A program made the translations under genes and the position numbers. A stretch of 64,000 bases of DNA from Phyto melanocephala (lineage: Eukaryota; Arthropoda; Insecta; Diptera; Rhinophoridae): NCBI GenBank assembly GCA_941918925.1, contig OW799234.1, positions 66,493,543-66,557,542 on the forward strand, read 5' to 3'. The notes beneath the pieces are model-generated. The model was not told where the DNA came from. It did no database searches and was given only the letters and a program-made list of their open reading frames with translations. Each line of letters starts with the position of its first letter. Position 1 is the first letter of the stretch. Shown piece by piece: positions 44,801 to 57,200 of this stretch.

Positions 44801-47800
44801 TGCAAATCCAAACCATCGGATTTGACAAATCATTACATAGGTAGGCACAAGACTGAGTCATATGTGTCTAGATTAGGCTGGTCCGAATTGGATGATCTGC
44901 AAATTAATACACCGTTCGCAAAATTACATCCGAAAAGCAAGAACTATCGTTTTGATCGTTATGAGATTGAATGTACCTTCTGCAATGAAAAACTATTGGA
45001 GCCCTTTATGAATCTGTATCATCATTATTCCGCTCATACAGGAGAGTATGCTTTTCAATGCTCTCACTGTCATCTAACGAAGCCCTATAGACCCGATATT
45101 CAATCACACATACTACATTCGAAAACCTGTCGCAACTCCACAACACAAATTGTCTATCGTTATCCACCCAACACTCAATGTATTTACCTGCACTATTGCA
45201 CCATCTGTAATTTTGTACAATTGAACGAAGCAAATGTTTTAAAGCACTTGAGAGAGCATCATAATCATACCAAAGACATTGCAAGTAATGTACAAAAATG
45301 TATATTGGTTGCCATGAACGATGGGCCCGATGTAAATGAAACAAATAAACTGCCAAAAACAACTCCAGCTTCAACTGTACAACTGCAATCAGAAATAACA
45401 GCAACAAAGAGTGACAAGCTTATTCGGGAAAATGCGAGTAGTAATGGTATTAGGAAAAGCGTAGAAAAGTCCCACGTTGAAAATTATCCAAGGGAAATAA
45501 AAAGCTTGACAACCACAGTGAAAACAACAACAAGCACTGAACTACAATTCAAAATTGACGATGACGACATACCTGTGAATAATGAACCATGTTTAATGGA
45601 TGATTTTTCGGAGGAAGAACAGTTCAAGTTGTTAATGCATGAAGGCTCTGCAATCACATCGCCAATGACAGTTATTCACTGTATGACTGAATCTACAAAA
45701 AATTCTGCAGGTGTTATACAAAATCCTACCGGAAATATTATCAGCTCCCTGTCTCCACAGCCGGCTAAGAATTTAAAAACTTTTAGCGATAGACATCTGC
45801 CCATCATTATTAAAACCGAAAACGTAGATATAGAAGAAAGTCTTCTAGTCACGCCACCTAGGAAATTTTTGCATTATAATAGAGTCAAAGACCAAACACC
45901 TCAGCCGGTAACTCAAAGAAATCAGCCTACAGTCTATGAAAAATATCGCAGCTATCCCCAAAATGTCAAATACTTGGGCCTTTACAAGTGCATGATAGAT
46001 GATTGTTATTATTCAACGGACTGTTCAAAAGAACTATGCAATCATTTAACCGATCATTTAGCGGAAGAAGTAAAACCCATAGAATCATTGCTTCAATGTC
46101 CGTACTGTGTTATACCCATGGCAACGGTCATGACCCCCCAACAACTGGTCGAACATATACGCGCTCAACACGGACATTCGATCTATCAATGTTCCATATG
46201 TTGCTATCGCAGCTGTGATGCTTCCAATGTGCACATTCATCAGCAGTTTTGTCATAATACTGTCCTTAATATGTGTAAAATTTACAAATGTCCCAGTGAG
46301 TTCGATGAAACCAATATACGACAGCTGGATTTTAAGGAACTTGAAAAGAATATTTTTAAAATATCTTGCAAAGGTTAGTGTGTGTTTGTTAATGTGTGAT
46401 GATCAATAATAGTTATGACTTTTACAAAATAATAAAAATAAATACAGTTATAGTGATAATTTAAAAACAAAAATCTTTATTTTCAACTTAGAGATCGTGC
46501 TTGTTACACCTAAAATGTCGATTTTTTAAAATTCGTTAAACGATCGAATTTAAAGGATCGAAAATATCAGTTCTAATGTTATAGTAAATTTTGTCTGATT
46601 TGATGCAAATGTCAAATACTTTATTTACAAACTCTTAGTGAAAGACTTAGTGAAATTTTTCTTTGTTCTTTTAGTTTGTTTTCAAGGCTTTTACCATACG
46701 CAGCTATTAATAAATCATCTTAAAGATGTGCACAATGTGTCCGATGCCAGCAACTTGAAATTGTTCTCTTGTATTTATTGCCCCTTAACGGTGGAAAACA
46801 AAAACCAAATACGAATTCATGTAGCCACAAAACATTCAGGCGAATTGCCGTTAATTTATAATCACAATACACCATGTAACAACGTAAACGAGGTAATTTC
46901 TATAAAAATAAGCAAAAACTACAATATTTCTTAAAATTATTTATTTTCATTACGTATGATTTAGGATGCCATAAATGTTTTAAATATTTTGGATCTAACA
47001 GAAACAGTGGCCTTCGAAGAGACAATATCTACCGATGAGAATGTGTTGCTTTCTGAGGATGTTAAACCAGATCTTGAGGATTTGATGAAAATTCAGGAGG
47101 AAACAATTAAAGTTAGGTTGAGAAAGTTAACTGCACATACCGGTATACCGCCGGACAATCTTTATCGTTGCCCCGTCACAAACTGTGGTGGCTTCTTTTC
47201 CCTTTTTGATTTGTGGCTAAAACATATGAAAGTACGGCATCATTCTTTGGAATGTCTATGTCCGCACTGCCCATCGGGCAGCATGCTACAGTTAGACGAA
47301 TTTGCTTTGCACTTTGAGAAACATCTCCGTCATACATTCATTTGTTTTCACTGTTCGACAACATGTACGAACGAGACACTGGCCCGCCAACATGCTAACC
47401 AAGAGCATATCGACCTGGGCGCAATGCGTTTTGAGCAAATATTTTTCAATCTTCGATATTCGTACTTTGTTATGTTAAAAAGTTCTTTATTCGAAGAACG
47501 CTCAAATTTTATTGCAGAATTCCGGGAGGTTTTGGACAAGCGATTAAAAGATGTGGAAACAAATGAGATCCAAAAGTTTAAACATCAGTGGCCGGTACAA
47601 GATAATGCTGAGTGGCTAGATGATTATTTGCAAATACTTAGCAATCGCAAAGTCGTACGCACTTGTTTGATAAGAGACTGCCAATATCGTACACTCCACG
47701 AGCATGTCCTCTTCGACCACTTGCGCACCAAACATGACATTAATGGCAATTCATTTAACTGTTCCAAATGCAACTTCAGCGTCAAGTTGTGCACCAGCTT

Positions 47801-48899
47801 CGACGAAGTGTTCGATCACATAAGGTTACACAATGACTTTTTGTGCATATGCACAGCTTGTTCGTTGAGCACCTCCAGTCGGTCAAAAATGTGCAGCCAT
47901 ATACGAGAGCAACATACGGCACGCGATGTTCCATTAATAGAGCTTTTTAAGACCAACAAGCAGATGTTTGTCAAAGTGTATATAATGTTTGCTGATAATC
48001 ATTTGACTTTCTCCACGATGAAAAATTGTTTCTGTTGTTCGGAGAAAAACATGGACGGGGATGTACTTAGTTTACATTTAAAGCGATATCATAAGTTTTC
48101 GTTCACTTATAACTGTGAAAAATGTCAAAATTTTCAATTTACATCTTTAAAAGATGTAAAACCACATTTCCAGCGACATCATTTCTCCAACCAGTTTAAA
48201 ATACGATGCGACTTGAAATCTCCTTATGACTTGCATGTAACATCGTTAAATAATTTCCAAGTTCAAATATCAATTAAGGATCAAATACCACTGAAAGAAA
48301 CTTCGTCCATCCAAATTAAAGAGGAACCCAAAGATAATAATGGCGATGACGACAACGATGTTATTCTGCTTGAAGATGACGATATTATTATTCAAGATGC
48401 TCTTAAAAATAAACAGCAACAACAAAATGAAGGCGTACCAAAAATTAAATGTGCATCATTAAGCACGCTAATTGAAACAACAAAAAACACCACTTGTACG
48501 ATGTCGTCGTCAACACAATCATTTCAACCAAATTTTCCTGCAATGAATCAAGGTTATTGTCAACCTGCAACATTATCAGCACATTTAACTGCTTCTCTTG
48601 GCCCCAATACTATTCGTGGTTCGACATTATTTTCGGGATCTCTCCAGTACGATCAAAATGTATCCAATCATCATAGTATGAACTCTGTGAATGCAGCATC
48701 ATCAATATACTTAACCGCTACCTCGGATCCTTATGCATCCCATTACCGTACTTTCACTGCTGTACCAAATCCTCCATTTCCCACAAAAAGTGTGTCAACC
48801 AACCTGAATACTCACACTCCGCACCTGCCAAACAATCTATATATAAATTCTTTAAACAGAACTATAATAACCCCAAATTACACTCAAAATAACATTTAA
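41853..48899 (+). CDS. Large multi-C2H2 zinc-finger protein, 4 coding exons
   Basis: Coding exons 41853-42033, 42252-46373, 46675-46892 and 46965-48899 join in phase to about 2,151 residues. The N-terminus is acidic (MNFKQFVNLCSDEEDDEIQE). Hydrophobic-acidic segments near residues 214 (IEIISLDSCSDDD) and 1972 (DVILLEDDD) look like SUMO-interaction motifs, and IKTE and IKEE fit sumoylation consensus. A Pro/Gln-rich tract lies around residues 380-460. From about residue 905 roughly 15 C2H2-type fingers follow, many with irregular spacing and not in linked arrays, so DNA binding is only inferred. One finger (C-KV-C-12-H-4-H) is formed exactly across the exon 2/3 junction. The frame is open upstream of the ATG to an acceptor at 41815-41816, so a 5' exon is likely. 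Nuclear function inferred; orthologue not recognised. Confidence 0.88.
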
Positions 48900-49022
48900 G
48901 TAGCCATGACCAATCGGTAACAATTTTAATTTTTATTATCCCAAAAACGTCAGGGACGTTTTGGTTATTATTATTTAAAATTATTTTTATTGCGTGATAA
49001 TTTAATGTTATTTTTTAAATTT

Positions 49023-49028
49023 AATAAA
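49023..49028 (+). other. Likely polyadenylation signal of the zinc-finger gene
   Basis: AATAAA about 125 bp after the stop codon in AT-rich sequence. Further candidates follow near 49258, so the exact end of the transcript is open. Confidence 0.4.
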
Positions 49029-49544
49029 TTGCAGTTAAGTTTTATTTGAAATATTTTGTAAATTATAAATTTTATTAATTTTTTGTAAAACACAAATTAT
49101 CTAAAATAATGTGTATAATTTTTTAGTGAAAATGTCTTTGAATTTATAGAACATTTTCTATTTTTATTACTTTTTTAATTTTGCTATTACTTAGAAATTT
49201 AAGATTGCTATTAAAGAGTTCTGATTAGAAATTTAAAAGTAGTGGAGAATTGATCAAAATAAATAAAAAAAAATTACTCTTAACTTATTTCAATAAATTG
49301 AAAACTTAAAAAAATGTATTTGTATTTGTTTCGTTTGTAAAATATTTATGTAAACACGCAAGTGAAAAAATATGGTTAGAACTCATCAAAATTACGGCAA
49401 TTGCCTAAAGAGCCTCTTCCAGTAACTGCCAATCGACCTACATATATCATCGTATAGGAAGCCGGAATACCCGAATTCGACTCAGAGTTTTGATTGGTAC
49501 CGACATTTTTAAGTATTTTTATATAAAGTTTTGCATATGGTAAG

Positions 49545-49905
49545 TGTAGTCAGTCATGCAATAACAATTGTTTGTATCACCATCTCATTACGTACATACA
49601 TACATATATGTTTCATTATCTTTATAATGACCTTATCTGCTTAAAAACATACCTGTGTAAGTTGTTAATTAATTTTATGTATTTATGTTTAAAAAAGAAC
49701 TAAAAAAATTTTTTTTGTCTTAACTGGAATTTGAACCTAAGTCACAGAATATGTCTGTGCCTAAGTTCATCCAGTTTGTATTGGTGTGAAAAGACGAGGT
49801 GGTCTAAGTTTTTCATCATATATTTTTCTGATACCGATCTACTCCTGAATATTTCTGATATTTTGGTAACTTACACGGGTCTAGAAATAGTCTTGGGGCT
49901 CAAAA
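49545..49905 (-). mobile_element. DINE-like element, family A, degraded copy (A10)
   Basis: Minus strand. Recognisable blocks are GTCATGCAATAACA, GAATTTGAACCTAAG (from the AATCCCAGC block), GACGAGGTGGTC and CCGATCTACTC. Both ends are lost and divergence is high; it is one of the oldest A copies here. Confidence 0.55.
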
Positions 49906-51207
49906 AACAGAAAATTAAGATCTACAAAAATAAAACAAACTAATATATATACATATATGTAATATAAAAAAGCAAAAAGATTTTTATATAATCTGTTAAT
50001 TTTGGCTTAAGTTAAGATAAGTTATACATATTATTTTACTTCCTAAAACGATTAAAGGATTGTCTTTTTCAATATACTTTAATGCTTGTAATGTAGGAGA
50101 GTTTTAAAAATTTCAATAATACATTAACTGAATTCTTAAAATAATAAAATATCAATAAGTTGCATTAAAAATAATAAAAATGAATATTACACATTGCGTA
50201 CAAATTAAAAAAAAAAAACAATTAAAATTTCTTGGTGGGTGTAGCGAAACGTACCGGGTTAACTTTTAAAAAATTAAATTGTATGCAAAAAAACTTTTAC
50301 TGTGTAAACGTAAAACCAAGTTTAAAGAAGAAAAATATTCCTTAAAGAAAACTCTTAATGTAAACGTAGACTTATTGACTATATTAATTTGCGCATATGG
50401 CAACTTTTATTTTCGTTCATTATGGTAACACCATATTTTAAACTGTCACCTTGGCGACGTTATTTGGTTTTTTTTATTACGACTTTGACATTTAAACAAC
50501 CTAAGTTGGATATTGTTCCTACGGAAATGTAATAATATATAAAAGTGAAGAATTTTTAAAGAGTTTATTAAAATATATTACGAAAGTTTTAAACAAAACT
50601 GTTTAACCAATCAAAAATAAAATAAGGTACTAAAATCCCCGATAGTAAAAAAGCGGTGATGTAAAACTTGTAAAATTTGCGTAGTGATTTGTAAAAAGAA
50701 TGTGTTATGAAGGGAGAAGCTGTCAACAGTAATATCATAGTGACAAAGAACACAAAAATTACTAAAATAAACTTAAAACAAGGCGTAGCAGCTCCAAATG
50801 CTGCTGATATAGTTTAAAAAATAAGCTAAAACTACAAGAGAAAAAAGTAATTATTCTAATTTTATTAATTGCAAGCAGTCCAAAAGTGGAGTAACTGGCA
50901 GTCAGCTTGAAGGTTAATAGAATTTATGTTGTATTATTAAAACTAGAGCTGATTCATCATCATCATTACATGTAGTTTTTCTTTTAGGTGGCTTTTAATC
51001 TAAAATTAACAAGAAAAACTTGTTTTTATTAGCATGAGACATATACTACTTATTTTTATAATGCACGTCCATCTTCGATTTTTCTTTCCAATTTCTAGTG
51101 ATTGCCAAGGACACCACAATATAAATTAAAATAACAACAAAACAACAATGTCATGTCTCATGCAAGTGTAATATTGTGTATGTTTTTTTTTTATTATTAA
51201 AGTTGCT

Positions 51208-54200
51208 ATGGAGGAAAAACGTATTGCCGATTATTTTGTTGTGGCCGGTTTGCCAGAAAAACCAAAATTACTGCAAGAGAGTAATTTTAAAGATTCAAGC
51301 CATTTAAGAGCTGCAACATCAATTGATCCCATAACAGACATTGGAGTCTTTTTTCCTTTACTTGGTGAGAATGTACCCGATGATTATACTGTTTTGGATA
51401 GTACACCAACAGGGCTACCTGCAAACTTAAATTATGGCTCGTTAAGATCTACCGAATGCTTTATTTATTACAGACGTGGAAAGGATCGGCCACCGCTGGT
51501 AGATATTGGTAAGAAATACAAATAGTTTTCATTGTGGTATTAAGCAATAGCTTAAGGATAATTATTCTTTCAAGGCGTCCTTTACGAGGGCCATGAACGT
51601 ATTATGTCTGATGCCGAAATCGTGTCCGAAAGTCCGGGTGGACGAGTGGCCAATGTAAACAATTCGTCAGCCAAAACATTTTTAACTTACCGTCGAGCTC
51701 AAGCCGAAATGCCCTGCAATGAATTGGTCGTAACTGATCTTTGTGTAATTATAAGCAGTAAAGGAGAGAAACCACCACATGCCTTTTGTTTAATTTATAA
51801 GTCTTTGAATAAAGCCTTCACCGGTAGCGATGTTTATTTATGCTACAAAAAATCTATGTACCGTCCAAAACACATCAGCTATCAGCCAGAAATTTTACTA
51901 CGTTATCCAACAATAGACCACAACGATTTTCCATTAAATTTGTGCCCTAGTGTACCGTTGTTTTGTTTACCAATGGGCGCTTCATTGGAAGCTTGGCCTC
52001 ACGTAGCTGATAAAAAGAAACGAAAGCCCACAGCACCAGTATTTAGTACATTTGTCCTTACAGTAAATGATGGAACCTATAAAGTTTATGGTTCGGCTTT
52101 AACTTTTTACGAGGATTTTGAGTAAGTTGACTAAGCACAAACTCTTCATTTTTAAAATAAAATAACTTTTATTTAAATGAACCAAAATTGAAGTGAATCC
52201 CTATTAACTGAACAACAATGTGAATTACTTGGTTGGGATGAAGAATTTGCTCAAAATCATTCATTGCATATCATAAAAGCTATTTGTTTATTGTCACATT
52301 ATCCATTTGGTGATACGTTCGATAAATGGTTGAAATATTTACACGTAAGTAAAGATAATTTACAAAGCGGTTCAAAAATGATTTTTTTTTTAATTTTAGC
52401 GCCTAGCGGTATTTGGCATAAATTTACCCATACCTATAGAACGCTACATAACACAACTATTGGATGAAGTACCATTTCCAGCTCCTAGTATACATTTACA
52501 GGTAAAACTTACGGCTGACGTAAAAAAAAACGTATGAAAAATTAATAATTGGAAAAAGAATCAAAAGGAATTTAAAAATTTAATTTGATAGTGATATTAA
52601 GGAATACAGATTTATTAAAATATTTAATTTTTCTTGGAGTAAAAATTTTTGTATAAAATTATTTTCATAAATTATAAAAATTTGTTGAACAAAATTTTAA
52701 AAACAAATTATTTTTCAACTGTTGGAAAAACTAATCAAAATAAGAATTTTGAATTTAACTTTATTTTAAAATTTTCTTGCTAACAGTTATCAAGTGAATC
52801 GAATGATCGCATTTTACTAACACAACCTGAGGATTCTCCTTTACCACGTAGTGGTGCCGGATTTCATATGCTACTTCAGAATTTAGGCACAGAAAATTGT
52901 TTGCATGTTTTACTCCTCGCATTAACGGAACAAAAAATACTCATACATTCTTTAAGGTAAGTAAATGGCTATTTCAATACAAAATTTTCAAATACGTATG
53001 TATCTTTAGTTTTGTATTAATTTTTAACTGTTATAAAATTAACAGGCCTGCAACATTAACTGCCGTAGCTGAAGCTATTGTCTCATTATTATTTCCCTTC
53101 AAGTGGCAATGTCCTTACATTCCTTTGTGTCCTTTGGGCTTAGCTGAAGTCTTACATGCTCCTGTACCCTATTTAATTGGTGTTGATTCTAGATTTTTCG
53201 ATTTATATGAACCGCCCACAGACGTAACTTGCATTGATTTGGATACAAATACTATAAGTGTAGGTTTAAGGACATATAAACAGCATTAAATATTAAAGTA
53301 TTTAATTCTAGCTTTGCGAATCGCAAAAACATTTACTTGTGAAATTGATGCCAAAAAGAGCGACTCGCATTTTAAGAACAACTCTTACGGACTTGGAACA
53401 AACAAAACCGCTAAATATAGAGTGCAACAATAGTTTAGATCGTGATTTACGCAAACGTAGACGTGAGGTAAACTTATCATATTATTTAAAAAAAAATATA
53501 ATTTTGTATGCCATTTGTTTCTGCCGTTAAAGCTTCATCTAGAGCAACGTATACAGGAGGCATTTTTACTATATATGGCCTCAATTTTACGTGGTTATCG
53601 TGATTATTTGGTACCTATCTCAAAGGCTCCATCTGTTGGTGCCACCGACCCCAGTGCCTTATTTCAACTTAAAGCTTTTTTACGTTCCCGAGATAAGGTA
53701 ATTAAGAGTTCATTGACATTGTTTGTGTTTCTGCTTACTTTCGTATTTTAATCAAAAGTTGTATTTTAACTTTGATTCATATGGTGTTTTTTAGGCTTAT
53801 CAAAAGTTCTTTGAATTATTGATGAAAACTCAAATGTTTATACGCTTTATTGAAGAACGATCGTTTGTATCAGATGGTGACCATGGTTTAACATTTTTCG
53901 ATGAGTGTGCAGAAAAGGTTGGTTCTTATGATGAAACACCGTCGGATGTGCGTTTAGTTGATTGGGAGACCGGTCAGAGCAGTGAACGCACAAAATATAT
54001 ATTTCCACCAGATAGTATTGGACCCACCAAAGGTAAATTACAAAAAAAAAAAAACAACCATAAACATCAGACAAATCTTCAATGAAAATAATTTTTTAAA
54101 ACAATTTTTTACAAATAAAAATTAAAAAATAATTAAAATTGTTAAGGACAAAAAAATTATTGAAAATTTTTTGGTAAAAATTTTGTGTTAATTGAGCTAA

Positions 54201-57200
54201 TATAATAAATTTAAAAGTTTTGAAGTTTGAATTTATGTAACGGCAATTTATTAAACGGCAAAGCACATCAATCAAGCTACTTGGGAAACTCATATCCCTC
54301 TAATCGCGCAGAGTCACTGACAGATGCGATTAAACTTATATTTGTAAAAAATAGGAAATAATGGGGTATAAACGTATGCCAAACTCCATATATAAAAAAT
54401 AGTCTTCGTTTTAAAAGTTTGTCACACTCCATTTACTTAACTATTGTATACAAAGAGAACCTCGAATCCTTTCCGAACTGCACACATCCCGTTTGTATTT
54501 ACCACGATATAAATATTTTTATTTTCAGATCAAAATATTCAAGAAACTGTGTATAATTATGAAAGTTTCATTTTGAATCCAAGTCTTTTGAAATCATCGA
54601 AAAAGACAACTTTATCGAGCTTAATACAGCAGCAAATCAATGGTTGCCTGGCACCCGGTTCACCAATTGCTCGACGCACGAAACATGAAATAAAATTATC
54701 GCAAAAAATGGCTAGACGTAGTCAAAGCCGTCCAGAATTGTGGTCGAAATACTTATTGGCCACATGTTATTCATTATATTTTTTGATACTGCCGTCCATG
54801 GTCTTAGATACACGCCGAGCCGGCAAAGAGCATGATATTTTGAGAGCGGCCTATGATATGCTGGTTAAGGCAAGTAAAATAAAAATTAATTGTGATGAGT
54901 TTTGCTATCGCATTATGATGCAGCTCTGTGGCACTTATAGTATGCCAGTTTTGGCTGTACGTCTGCACTATCTCATGAAGAGATCAGGAGTGCAACCGAA
55001 TGCCTTAACGTATGGCTTTTATAATCGTTGTGTTTTGGAATCGGAATGGCCTAGTGATAGTACTACTTTAAGTCAACTGCGTTGGAGTCGTATTAAAAAC
55101 GTAGTAATGGGTGCGGCTCATTTCAAGAGAGCTGGCAAATTAAGAGCTTCAAAAAAACCTTTGTCAGCCTCGTATGACAATAACTTAAGTACTTTAGAAA
55201 CGGTGGATGGCACCTCACGTACTAGTTTGGAATCATCAAATTCTTCTCAACTCTTAGCTGGAGGTGCTGCTGGTGATGGTTATGGTATGAATCTTTTGGA
55301 CTTTTCAGCATTCGATAAGTTGCGTTCGAAATTGGGCAGCATTGTAAGGCAATCAATAGGCTCCCAGGATGCCTCGGATAATGTTATATCAAGCGCTGGC
55401 CTACTGATTTCGGTAGACTCGAAAACAGCAACTGATAATACAACTGTCAATGTACCACTTATTAGTCCACAAGCCACGGCAAATGACCTTACTAAAAGAC
55501 AGCTTTCGAATCGAGAAAGTTTTGGTGGCGATACTGAGCTATTGAATAAACTGCAAAGACAACACACTCTAACGGAAATGAACAATAAAAAGATAATGAA
55601 CCTGGGAAAATACGATGAAGATTTAACCAATAAAAATAATTTTAATGACTTGGCTAGTTCTCAAGAAGAATTAGACGATGAAAATATACATGAAACCGAA
55701 GACGAAGAAGATGATCTGGACGAACATCTTTTGTCTACACAAATACAAAGTCCTACCAAGTATGTTGCTTTTAGTAACGAAAAATGTATTTATTTTATTA
55801 ATAATTATTGGTTTTTTTGACCTTTTATAATAATATATGTTTAATAGTTTTTTAAGCTTAAGGTCCTTTTAATAATAAAAAATCTTGTTGTTTTGTTTTA
55901 TATTATTTGATCAATATTTCGCTACTTCTTTGTGTAGCATCATCAGGATAAACGTTTTTCTATTATATATTAGTTTTCTGTTGGATTTGTGTCTTGATAT
56001 TTGTTATTTTAATATAAAACAAAACAAAAAGATTTTTTATTATTAAAAGGACCTTAAGCTTAAAAAACTATTAAACATATATTTATTTTATTTTTAATCG
56101 TTTTTACGTGTCCCACAGAATATCTCCCCGAACACCAGTTACTCAAAACGATCCGCTAGGCGCTCTTAATGAAGAGGAGACTTCAACTATTCCCGTACTC
56201 ACTACTGAAAGTCAGTCTGCCGCGGGTGTTACGTCTGGTTTTAATAATAGCACTTTATACACTGATAAACCTGTACTGTTTAAAGGACAACGTAGTGCGA
56301 CATTCGATGAATCTACACAACTGAATAAAAACATGCAACGTTCCGAAACCATGCCCGGTTCAAGTGTCGCATCAAGTTTAGCGAACTTGGGTTCATCAAT
56401 CAAATTGAATTTCGGGTGAGTTAAAAGAAATACAGCATAAAAATATAAAAAAAAGTTAATTTCGCGTTACGAATTAGTGCTTATGAGTTGAAAGAGGATT
56501 TAAATATTTTGTTTACTAAAAAGTATTAAAAAATTATAAGTCTATAAATCATACAAAACTTAATAAACTTAGTGTGGGTATTCCATGAATTATTAATTAA
56601 ATCACAAGTGTTATCGGCGATATTTTGGAAACACGAAGCAATGGCCAAAGAAATTTGAATTTGTTAGCAAAGTTTTAAATGCTGAAAAAATGACTCACTT
56701 GAGTTATCCAAGATCCCTTTATATTATTTGCAATTGAAAAGAAATCATGATATGAAATATCATATGAACCGTAACAAAGTAGGAATATAAATGTTCTGAA
56801 AAAAAATTATTAAAATACTTCGGTTAGAGCAATCCGCTACTCCTAATGAAGGAGCTTAGTGTATTTGATTTGATTTCCGTTAGTTTGTATAGGTTGATAA
56901 ACTATATTTTTGTTTAAAATTACCGATTGCGACATTATGTTAGTTCGTTTACTCAAAAGTATTAACTATTTTTAACTGAACTTATATAACTTTTTATATT
57001 TAATTATCCAAGCCTAAGTTCATACAACAGTTTTTATTTTTTTTTTATAAAAAGCAACACAAATTAAACAATGTTTTATTTTGTTTCTCAATATTTCGCT
57101 ACTCCTTCGTGTAGCATCTTCAGGAAAATTAATTAACAAATTAACAAAAAATTACAAAATTTTGAAAAAAAAAAATTAAAAATTTTAAGTTAAAATTAAA

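Larger units (their letters stand above)
48900..51207. other. Region between zinc-finger gene and Crag
   Basis: Contains the 3' end of the zinc-finger gene, the degraded A10 element and AT-rich sequence. A TTAAAG acceptor-like site just before the Crag ATG (about 51200) suggests a non-coding 5' exon within 50.4-51.1 kb; no promoter motif could be fixed. Confidence 0.4.

Noticed and set aside
42688..45407. Minus-strand frames of 89-133 codons inside the zinc-finger gene
   Set aside because: Shadows of the coding strand in exon 2; composition mirrors the real frame and no domain is seen.
49731..49943. 70-codon plus-strand frame with MNLSHRICLCLSSSS
   Set aside because: It is antisense to the degraded DINE copy A10.
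53847..54293. Minus-strand frames over Crag exon 9 and intron 9
   Set aside because: Shadow of exon 9 and AT-rich intron sequence.
55280..55630. 116-codon minus-strand frame in Crag exon 10
   Set aside because: Antisense of the Ser/Thr-rich linker; no independent support.
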